The translations under genes were made by a program, and so were the position numbers. 64,000 bases of DNA, from contig NC_018323.1 of assembly GCF_000234665.1 (NCBI RefSeq), forward strand, positions 62,001 through 126,000. The letters are read 5' to 3'. The notes under the pieces were generated by a model. That model was not told where the DNA came from and did no database searches. It saw only the letters and a list, made by a program, of their open reading frames with translations. Origin of the DNA: Leishmania mexicana MHOM/GT/2001/U1103. Taxonomy: Eukaryota > Euglenozoa > Kinetoplastea > Trypanosomatida > Trypanosomatidae. Shown here piece by piece: positions 49,954-58,100 of this stretch (its first letter is position 1; each line of letters starts with the position of its first letter).

Positions 49954-51135
49954 ATGAGCGCCATGTCGCCGTTTTATGGTCGGACGTACCCGACGCGGAC
50001 AACCCCGCTCATGTGGGAAGCGACACAGACCCTGCAGAGCTCTCTGGTTGATCAGAGCAGCGACATGCGCCGCTCGCTGGACCTCGTCATGTCGCTGCAC
50101 GAGGTATTGGAGAGAAATCGAGAGATTTACAACAACATCATCGCTGAGCGCAACGAGGCCTACCGCCGTCTGCAGGACGCAGACGCGAAACTGCAGCAGG
50201 TCGAGCACGTCGTCCGCCGCTACGCCGAGGTGAAGGATCCGGTAGTGGCCAGTGACGGCTACACGTACGAGCGCACGGAGCTCAGCCGCTACCTTAGCGA
50301 CTGCAAGAAGTCGAACAGCAAGGCGTACTCGCAGCAGACTAAGGAGGAGCTGACAGACGTGATGGTAGACAACGTTTCGCTGCGCCGGCTGGCAGAGCTG
50401 CTGAAGGGCGTGCACTCGGTGGAGGTGCCGCAGCTGTCGAGCCGCCCGCCGCTAGCGGCGGGCGGTGTTATCGACGTTAATGGCCCTCGCTCTCACTGGC
50501 CCGAGGAGGATCCGTCAATGAGCGGCGCGGATCACACTGAGATGGGTCCCGGTCCCGTCGGCCTCGCGGGCGGCGCCGGTGGTCGTGGAGGGAATGGCAT
50601 GGCAGTGGGTCTCGGTCACGCCGGCCTCCGCTATGATCGGAGCGGAGGTGCCAAGTACGGCAAGCCGAGCAACGGCAACGAGGGCAAGGGTGGGCTGCAT
50701 CCGTGCCTGCGCGTGTATGGTTTCTGCAACTTCGAGGACGACTGCACGTTTGCCAACTACCCCTATGAGGCGTGCCTGAACCATATCAAGGGCAAGTGCC
50801 GCTTCGGGTCCACCTGCAAGGAACTGCACGTTGATCCGCGCGACCCCGTCTACCAGAACACGCGCAGCTTTGCCAACCATCACCACCAGGGCGGCAACAA
50901 CGCGAACACCAACCACATCCACAACAACGCCGCGACCGGTGCAAACAACGCGAACAGCAGCCAGGCAACGGATGTTGGCACGGAGGCATCGAGGCAGAGC
51001 GGGAGCAAGATGCCGGAGTCTGTAGTGGAAAGGGAGGCGGAGACGGCGGCGGCCAAGAAAGACGGCAAGTTGAGGGAAACCGGGGAGTCCGCTTCTGCTG
51101 AGGGTGCAGATGCCGCCAAGGCCAAGGACCAGTAA
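49954..51135 (+). CDS. U-box plus CCCH zinc-finger protein (paralogue 2)
   Basis: 393 residues from an ATG at 49954; the frame is open further upstream but without an ATG. The layout repeats that of 44495-45439: an N-terminal helix (~40-88), a U-box region at ~90-150 (DPVVASDGYTYERTEL, then NVSLRRLAELLKG), a Gly-rich linker, and two CCCH-type units at ~248-300. The second unit is canonical, C-x7-C-x5-C-x3-H (ACLNHIKGKCRFGSTCKELH). The first has Asn where the His should be (CTFAN), paralleling the Lys in the paralogue. The U-box is more diverged: the LIPN element has become MVDN. A His/Asn-rich segment and a charged Glu/Lys/Ala tail follow. RNA-linked ubiquitin ligase activity is inferred from domains only. 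The 3' flank carries repeat copy B. Confidence 0.88.
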   Translation: MSAMSPFYGRTYPTRTTPLMWEATQTLQSSLVDQSSDMRRSLDLVMSLHEVLERNREIYNNIIAERNEAYRRLQDADAKLQQVEHVVRRYAEVKDPVVASDGYTYERTELSRYLSDCKKSNSKAYSQQTKEELTDVMVDNVSLRRLAELLKGVHSVEVPQLSSRPPLAAGGVIDVNGPRSHWPEEDPSMSGADHTEMGPGPVGLAGGAGGRGGNGMAVGLGHAGLRYDRSGGAKYGKPSNGNEGKGGLHPCLRVYGFCNFEDDCTFANYPYEACLNHIKGKCRFGSTCKELHVDPRDPVYQNTRSFANHHHQGGNNANTNHIHNNAATGANNANSSQATDVGTEASRQSGSKMPESVVEREAETAAAKKDGKLRETGESASAEGADAAKAKDQ

Positions 51136-51412
51136 ACAGGCGGCGGAATGAGCTCGGGCGTGCGTGTGTGTGTGTATGTCATCCCCATCTCTCCACTGAC
51201 GTCTTCTCACTATTGCGCGCCTCTGTCCCGCTCTCGCGGACTCCTCTCTCTTGCATGCACATGCGTGCGTGGCGCTGTTAGCCGTCGCGCGTGGCGGAAG
51301 GGGATGAGGGGAGCTGCGCTGGCATGACAACGGCGGGGCGGCAAGAGCGGACGGGAGGTCAGCCATTCGCTTCTTTGCTCCCCCTTTCCGCCCTCACCGA
51401 TGACAACACGCG
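51136..51412 (+). other. Short spacer between paralogue 2 and repeat copy B
   Basis: About 280 bases of 3' flank with a short TG-rich patch at 51160-51176. No gene is seen. Confidence 0.5.
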
Positions 51413-52361
51413 ATGGGCTCTCTGTGCGCAGGCGCATGCCTATGCACTGGCCCCTTCGGCTTGACACGCCGACTCGTGTGGGAGGCGTGCGGATTCAGGA
51501 GAGGGTGGAGTGCCCCCCGCCGTCACAGACTCATGGCTGCGTCGCATCTGTTGTGGCACGTGCGGGCAAAAGCCCGCCAGACGCGCCCCGGCGAAATGGG
51601 CGGAGACCGCGGATGATGACAGCGAGCACCCGTGACAGCAGCGCGGTCCTTAAGCAGGCCCCATGGTCCGCAAATGCTAGCACTGTGCGCACGCGCTGCC
51701 AAGCACCGCTGGGATGGTGTGCCACGTTCACGCAAGGCATCCAGAGGTCGGCAGAGCAAGGATGATGGACGGAGAGGGCGCGAAGGGATCCATACGAATC
51801 AGCCCTCTCCCCCCCCCACACACACCCAGTGCATGCGTGCGAAGCATGTGCGGCACATCCTCCATCCGACCGTGTGGGCTGATGCGGCGCAGATGCGGGA
51901 AGCATGACGAGAACAGGGCGAGGCGCGCCATCGAGTCCTCCCGGCTGGGATGTGGAGAGCCACTGCATCATATTGTGGAATGCCGCGGCTTGAGGCGACT
52001 GAGGGCGAAGCATGGCATGCGGCCCGGGCACAGGGACTCGGAGGGCCCTGGCTCGCAGCTGGCCTGCTTCCTGCTTGAGGTCACCCGGCATGCACGTTGA
52101 CCACCCCCTGTTATCCTCACGGCGGACGCCACCGCCTCGGATCAAGGCATGGCGTCCACCCGCGTCCCCGTCTGGCGCTGATCGCGCAGCGCGTATGGGA
52201 GACGGGGACGAGGAAGGGCGAGATGAGCCCGTACGACGCACGGCGCGATTCGACGGCAGGGACGGCTCCTCCTGGTGGGCCAGTGGGGAGCTGTGGTGCA
52301 GCAGAGGTAGGCGAGCTGTGGTTGTGTCTGCGCGTATATGTTTGTTGTGACTTGTGCGTGC
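51413..52361 (+). mobile_element. Degenerate ingi/L1Tc-like retroelement fragment, ~950 bp direct repeat copy B
   Basis: Second copy of the repeat at 46812-47762, about 99% identical by eye and in the same orientation, 278 bases downstream of the paralogue 2 stop. Similarity ends abruptly at both sides (ATGGGCTCTCTGTGCGCAGG at the start; GTGACTTGTGCGTGC at the end). No target-site duplication is obvious. The extreme identity contrasts with the strong divergence of the adjacent U-box/CCCH genes, so the repeats did not simply arise with the gene duplication. Confidence 0.7.
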
Positions 52362-52972
52362 GAACTTGTTGTTGAAGGCGTCTTTTCAGCTCTCTCTCTC
52401 ATCTCTTCCTTTGTATTATGTAGCCCATTGGCTACTCTTGGCGTTTTTGCGTGTGCGTGTATGTATGTGGATGCCAGCGTGATATGGGACGGGAGGGAGA
52501 AGGCCGCCTGTGTGGTAGCCTCTTTTTCTTGTGGAGTGTTTTGCGAGACGCGGGCATATGGTGGGGAGCGACTGCCAGGGACGGCGACGCTCATGTTCTC
52601 GTTCGACGTTGTGGTGCTTATTCCTTTGGGTTGTTTCCGCGTGCACTCGAATCGGTTTTCCTCAGCGTTGTCGATAGGCAGACGGTGCACAACCCCGTGT
52701 AGTCTTTCTCTCTAACACGTGTCTCGCTACCGCCAAGTGATGTTCTTTTGCATCTCTGGTGTTATCCTTCTGTGTTCGTGTCGATGCGTTCGCCTCTTTC
52801 TCAGTCGGTGCAGCTGTGCTATGGTGCGTCCTCCACGCGCTTCTAATGCGATGGGTGGGTGGGTATGGCCTGTCTGATGGTGTGTGTGTGTGTGTGTGTG
52901 TGATGCGGGGTGTGGTGGAGACGGAAAAATGTTATTTGCGTAACGTTGCCAGACAACAACAAAAAAGCAAAG
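52362..52972 (+). other. Spacer between repeat copy B and assembly gap
   Basis: About 610 bases, T/G-rich, without a gene. It ends in a (TG)n tract at 52880-52902 and an A-rich run immediately before the Ns. Confidence 0.5.
52880..52902 (+). repeat. (TG)n microsatellite next to assembly gap
   Basis: Eleven TG units about 70 bases before the run of Ns; low-complexity sequence here may have caused the gap. Confidence 0.9.
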
Positions 52973-53072
52973 NNNNNNNNNNNNNNNNNNNNNNNNNNNN
53001 NNNNNNNNNNNNNNNNNNNNNNNNNNNNNNNNNNNNNNNNNNNNNNNNNNNNNNNNNNNNNNNNNNNNNNNN
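52973..53072. other. Assembly gap (100 Ns)
   Basis: Exactly 100 undetermined bases. This round number is commonly used for gaps of unknown size, so the true distance is uncertain. Confidence 0.98.
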
Positions 53073-54097
53073 AAGAGGGAGCGGCAGGGACAGGAGAGGG
53101 GGGGGGGAGTGGGCAAGAGAGCGTCGAGGAGAGGCAGCCTGCAGATGTGCAGTAAAGGGGTATTGGGAGGTGTGTGATGTGTGGGGGCGGGGGGGGTGAG
53201 GGAATGGCGAGGAGCGCTGCGATCTGCTGCATTCACTTGGGCTATCATTGTCTCTTACGTGACTCGTGTCTCGTGAGAGGTTGGGGCCTGGAGGGAGTCT
53301 GGCTTTGCACGCGCACACGCAGACAGACGGATCCTCTGCCGCGTGTTGGCTTCTCGGCTGCCCACCATCTCCGCAGTGGGTGTGCGTGTATGCATGCCCT
53401 ACGCACCAACGCAGACAGCTGAAGGTGGCTGCCCATGCGTTCCCCCTTTCCATCCTTGCCTTTTGATAGCGCCTCACACCCCACTTTGATGCTCCTTTCA
53501 TCCGCTTCTCTTACCTTGCTTGCCGTGTCTCCGTGGCTTGAACAACGAAAGGCGCGCGCGTGTGCCCACCTTCTTCGCCAGTGCGCTCCTTCGCGTGGGG
53601 TCCGAGATTTGAGTACGCTGGACGTGCTTGTCTGTGTATCGACTTCCGTTTGCGTGCGTGTATGTTCTCTGTCCTTGCGTGTGCGACTCTTGTGTTTAGT
53701 CAGCAATGGCAGTTGAACAGCAGCATTATGACGCCGCACCGCCAGTGCTGCAGCACCGGCTCTGGCTCCAGCACCAGCACGAGCTGCGCGCCCGCTCCCA
53801 ACCCCTCTTCTCTCCGTCCCCTCTGCTGCCTTTCCAAGGGAACGATCAGTATCCGCTACACTTACTGCAACAACGTGCCCAACATCGAAGGCAGTGACAC
53901 ACACCGACGCGACTTCTGGCTGAAAGTCTCTCTTGTATCCGCACGTACCGCAGAGGTAGACATACCGCAGAACCAACGGAAACCCGTCCGCTGCAAGCGC
54001 TTTCGGACCGTGCCACTCGAAAAGCAGCACGACGCAGGGCACAGAAACCCACGTCGATTCCTTCCTTCATCTCGCAGGCCCTTTCTTAGGCCAGACA
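53073..54097 (+). other. Spacer upstream of the TMEM165/GDT1-like gene
   Basis: About 1 kb. Purine-rich at 53073-53210, mixed afterwards. No credible gene. Short pyrimidine tracts at about 53806-53837 and 54058-54072 precede AGs, the latter CTCGCAG at 54071-54077, a candidate splice acceptor 20 bases before the ATG. Confidence 0.5.
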
Positions 54098-54856
54098 ATG
54101 GAAATCCACAAGTCCACGAACGTGCTGGACGGCTTCCTGTCGTCGCTGTCCATGATTCTTGTGAGCGAGATTGGTGACAAGACCTTCTTCATCGCGTGCC
54201 TCATGGCGATGCGTCATCCGAAACTGACGGTATACATTGGCGCTCTCGGTGCCCTAGCTGCAATGACGATACTGTCGGCGCTGATGGGCGTGGTGGTGCC
54301 CAACCTGCTCTCGGTGCAGGTGACGCAGATATTGGCGGTGGTGCTGTTTATGGTGTTTGGCTGCAAGATCCTTTACGACGAGCTGATACGCAAGAAGTCC
54401 GACGACGAGGAGAGCGAGGACGAGATGACGGAGGCTGCTGCGGCGTTGCGCCGTCGCGATCCGAACGATCCGGCTGAGACAGGTAGCATGGCGTCGTCGG
54501 CCTACGTAAGCGCGCCGGCGCGCCGCTGGCGCAAGCTGCTCAACCCCGTCATGGTAGAGGCGTTCACGCTAACCTTCGTCGCCGAATGGGGAGACCGCAG
54601 CCAGCTGGCCACGATTGCGCTGGCGGCTGCGAAGAACCCGTACGGCGTGACAGTCGGCGGTATTCTCGGCCACGCCCTCTGCACCGGCGGCGCCGTTGTG
54701 TGCGGCAACCTCATCGCGCAGCGCGTGTCCATGAAGACGGTGAACGTCGTTGGCGGGGTTCTTTTTATCATGTTCGGTCTCGTGACCTTGTACGAGCTGA
54801 TTTATGGCGAGCATGAGATCTCCAAGACCCACGAGCACCCCGGGAGGACGGAGTAG
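54098..54856 (+). CDS. TMEM165/GDT1 (UPF0016) family cation transporter
   Basis: 252 residues from an ATG shortly after a splice-like AG. The protein has the two inverted homologous halves of the family, each with three hydrophobic segments and a signature E-x-G-D-[KR]-[ST] motif: EIGDKT at 24-29 and EWGDRSQ at 163-169. The acidic residues line the ion path. A charged cytosolic-type loop (KKSDDEESEDEMTEAAAALR, ~89-108) and a Pro/Ala segment join the halves. Family members move Ca2+/Mn2+ against protons in the Golgi or acidic compartments and support glycosylation. Length fits GDT1-type proteins; a long cleavable signal peptide is not evident. The 3' flank contains SIDER-like copy 2, about 1.6 kb downstream. 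Confidence 0.92.
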   Translation: MEIHKSTNVLDGFLSSLSMILVSEIGDKTFFIACLMAMRHPKLTVYIGALGALAAMTILSALMGVVVPNLLSVQVTQILAVVLFMVFGCKILYDELIRKKSDDEESEDEMTEAAAALRRRDPNDPAETGSMASSAYVSAPARRWRKLLNPVMVEAFTLTFVAEWGDRSQLATIALAAAKNPYGVTVGGILGHALCTGGAVVCGNLIAQRVSMKTVNVVGGVLFIMFGLVTLYELIYGEHEISKTHEHPGRTE

Positions 54857-56492
54857 TCAGTATGGAATGGGTACGCACACACACGTTCACAGGCAAAACA
54901 CCCCACAGCCCCGTTACCCAGTTTCACGACAGCACAGAGGATGGTGTCCATTGCGCTCTCTCTCTCCTGCATTTTCTTCCTGCTTCCAAGCGCCGTGTTG
55001 TCCTGTTCTGAATGTGTTTCGTTATGACCACGTCGTCTCACTCTCCCTCGCTGCCGTTGTGCGCCAGTGTGTCGCTCTGCTTCTCTTGCTTGTCGGTGTT
55101 GTTTATCGGATAGAAGCAGCCCCTCCTCCCCCTCCCCCTTTCTCATTTGGTCATTCGACTTTTTCCTTTTTTTGTGGTTTGCCATCCCGTTTCGTTGTTA
55201 CCGCACGTAGTTGCTCGCATGCGGCAGGCGTCCCCCTACCCCTCTCCCTCGTCGAGTGCGTGTGCGCATGAGAGAGCGAGCGAGCGAGCGAGAGCGAGGG
55301 CGAGGGCGAGGGGAGGGTGCGTTTCTGTGTGCATACTCTCTCCCCCGCTTTCTTCCCCGGGCATAAACACATGCAGTCGGCTTCACATTGCATGCCCAGG
55401 CGCACGGCACACGGGACCTGATCAAAGCGCAGTCCACCTCCAGAGCCGAAAGAGGAACGACAGGTGCAACGTCGACGAGGGTGCAACGGCACGAGCTCGA
55501 GGTTGGAAGCATGGACCAATGGGCACTCTTATGTTAGGCTCACACCGACATCTATGCATGCATGAGTACCCCACGTCCACTCCAGCCCCTCCGGCTCACG
55601 CCACGTGCGCCGTCTTGCGACCTCACCGCTCCCCTTCCTCGTTGCAGCGAGTGCTGTGTGCGCGCGCGCTTGTGAAGCTGACGTTATTGATTGTCTCTCG
55701 CTCACCTCCGCCCTCGTATGTGAGAGGCGTAGGCGCGTGTTTCCTACTCCTGTGTGTGTCTGTCGTTGCTGCTGCTGCCGCTCTGCGGTCCCTCCCTCCC
55801 TCCTCTCTCTGCCGCCTTCGCCATCCTCTCGCTCTCCTCCCCTTGAGCGGTTTAGTCGTTTGTTCCTGCTCGCCTTGCCGTTCTCCCCATCGTTGTGGGG
55901 GCTTGCCCGGACACGTTTGTGTGTATGTGTGTGTGCGTGTGTGCCCGATGTGCGCACGTAGGATGGGGGAGTGAGGGTGAGGGTGGGGGTGAGTGGGCAC
56001 TTTCGCGGTGGCCGTGGTTTGTCGAAGGAGTGAACGAGCTAAAGGAGCTCGTGTGCGGCGGAGGCGCGGGGTGGGGGGAGAGAGGGAGGGAGGGAGGGGG
56101 TCGAGCAGGCGCTACAGCTCTTCTTACTGATTATCTCGTCCTTCATTGGGGCACTTGTGTACATGTCTGCGTATTCGTCGCTGTTCTTCATTGTTCCTCC
56201 TCCTTGGCGCCGTCGCATCTCTGTCTGCTGGATTCGCTCCCTGCCACGGCCGTGTGCACGCCCGCTCAACCTGCGAGTGTCGGACTTTCGTGTCTCTTCG
56301 GGCATGGTGGCGGTGGCGGGCGCCCTCTGTGCGTGTGTCATGTGGTTGGTGACAGACCGATGCCCCCCTTTTCTGTCGAGGCCACTTGTCAGGCCTTCCT
56401 TTTGGATTGTTATTTATTTTTTTGCCTTCAACGCCGCCTTGATTACAAGAGACACCCCTCATTGTGTGGCATCTCAGGGTCGAGCACACGCG
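54857..56492 (+). other. 3' flank of the TMEM165/GDT1-like gene
   Basis: About 1.6 kb without a gene. It includes a (GAGC)n/(GAGGGC)n purine-rich repeat at 55271-55311, TG-rich patches near 55918-55942 and a GGGAG repeat near 56077-56100. Confidence 0.45.
55271..55311 (+). repeat. (GAGC)n / GAGGGC purine-rich repeat
   Basis: Tandem GCGA units followed by GAGGGC units in a non-coding spacer. The unit is the reverse complement of the GCTC repeat at 57896-57918. Confidence 0.8.
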
Positions 56493-57002
56493 CTCTGTGG
56501 GGGGCAGCTGAGTAGCCCCCTGCCAGTGCCGAAGCACTTCTGGTGTTGGTGGGGCTCAAGAGCCGGCGACGTGCGGGAGGTCAGAGCGATGTAACGCCAC
56601 TGATGTCAGTGGCCAGGCCGTATATAGCGCTGCGTCGGAGCGATCCGCGACTGTGAACACCACTGTGCCATCCATTTGGTAGGCAACGTGTGAGCGTGAC
56701 TCGAGCGTATCTCGCCCGGCCCTCACTGCCCTGCCGATGGGGGACGCCTGTGTGCCACCCCGAGGGTGGTGCGCCGAGGTGGCGGGCGGCATAATGGGAG
56801 GCGACTGTGTGGCGGACTGCTCAGCGGGTGGGCAGAGTATGAGGCAGCGACGGTGCTCCGATGACTGTGTCGGTGCATTGCTGTAACGCGCTTCTGGCGC
56901 TGCTTCGCACCAGGCGGAACGGGGGCCTGTGGCGGGCGGGGGTGATGCAGCGGTGTGGCGTTCCGCTCATGCTGTGTGGCGGGAGACCGTATACGTTTGG
57001 AA
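56493..57002 (+). mobile_element. SIDER-like short degenerate retroposon (copy 2)
   Basis: Pairs with 17032-17540. The central ~250 bases (about 56685-56935) are almost identical to copy 1, while both ends are diverged, including a different junction after GGGGGCCTGTGGC. It has no intact frame and lies in the 3' flank of the TMEM165/GDT1-like gene in the same orientation as transcription. Length and location fit SIDER-type 3' UTR elements; the family name is inference. Confidence 0.55.
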
Positions 57003-57611
57003 GTGAGGAGAGAATAGACCTCGCGACATGACGATCAAAGAAGGGAATGGGTGAAGAGTATGAAGAAGGAGAGACAAGGCCGAGAGGGCAGCAGACAGAC
57101 CATGGCTTGCGATGTGGTGCCTGTGCTTGTGTGCTGTCTCTCTCTCTCCTTCCATCGAGGACGTGCGCGTGTTGTGCCTCGCTGCTCTCCTCTCTCTCTC
57201 TCTCGTGTATTCTTTCGCTCCATTTCTATGTTTCCCCTCCGTCACCGGTACGGTAAACTCTAAGGGTCCCAACACCGACGATGCGACTCTGTGAGTACGC
57301 GGATAGAAGAACACCATACGGAACGAAGAGGGACGCAGCTCACTCGCTGCCGCATGCCCGTCCTCCCTCCCTCCCTCCTGCTTCGAGATGTTCCATGGGA
57401 TACGCGCTGGGTTATCGGGAAGGAAAGCGAGGCTGCTGGCCGTTTTTTGTGTGTGTGGGTGCTGCTGCTGGTTTTGCATGTGGGGATCTGTTAAGGCAGA
57501 CCCACGCACACGCGCACTCTCCCCACCACCACCACCACCACCACTCTCTCATCTTCATCTGCTGCGTCTTTCCGCGTTTCTCCGTTGCCCACAACCCCCA
57601 CTTCAATTGTC

Positions 57612-57634
57612 CACACACACACACACACACACAC
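57612..57634 (+). repeat. (CA)n microsatellite
   Basis: About eleven CA units in the spacer upstream of IFT52. Confidence 0.9.
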
Positions 57635-57895
57635 GGGCGGCGCACATGCCACATGCGCGCTGGTGTGCTGAGCCGCGTGTATCTGCGACGTTCTCTTGGC
57701 ACCCGTGGGCTGCCTTTCTGCACTCGACGTGAACATGTCATCTCATTTCGAGAAGTAAAATCCCTCGCTCACGAAGAAAAAAACTACGCGGGGCGCCTAG
57801 CACTGGCTGTGCACTCCCCCAACATCCGCTGCAGCAACCACACAGCCGCCATTGAGGTTACTGCGCGCACGACGGCGTCACTGTTTCTCTCCTCT

Positions 57896-57918
57896 CTCGC
57901 TCGCTCGCTCGCTCGCTC
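57896..57918 (+). repeat. (GCTC)n tandem repeat within pyrimidine-rich tract
   Basis: Five to six GCTC units ending about 180 bases before the IFT52 ATG. Part of a longer pyrimidine-rich stretch; reverse-complementary in unit to 55271-55311. Confidence 0.8.
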
Positions 57919-58100
57919 TTCCATCGCTTCGACCGACGCTCTCACAGCGTGCGGTGCTGTTGACTGGCGCAGTAGTGTCAGCGAGAAGGCGTTTTTCCGC
58001 TTTCCTGCTCGCGCTCTCTCTGCGTGTGATCTCTGCTCTCTCGCTCGTCCAATCATCCCTTCCACGCACACGAGTAAACGTGCCCTGCCGTAGCCCTACC

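Larger units (their letters stand above)
57003..58100 (+). other. Spacer upstream of IFT52
   Basis: About 1.1 kb with no credible gene. It holds CT-rich tracts at 57131-57155 and 57186-57215, a (CCA)n at 57523-57543, (CA)n at 57612-57634 and a GCTC-rich pyrimidine tract at 57885-57925 that could serve as the splice-acceptor signal. Confidence 0.5.

Noticed and set aside
51531..52241. 236-codon minus-strand frame, with a longer equivalent at 46839-47642
   Set aside because: Both lie inside the degenerate 950 bp repeats; length differs between copies through small indels, and no protein family is recognised.
53560..54177. 205-codon + frame overlapping the TMEM165/GDT1-like start
   Set aside because: Out of frame with the clearly conserved transporter and spans its splice-acceptor region.
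55271..55311. Tandem repeats considered as a CRISPR-like array
   Set aside because: Units of 4-6 bases without spacers; simple sequence in a eukaryotic spacer.
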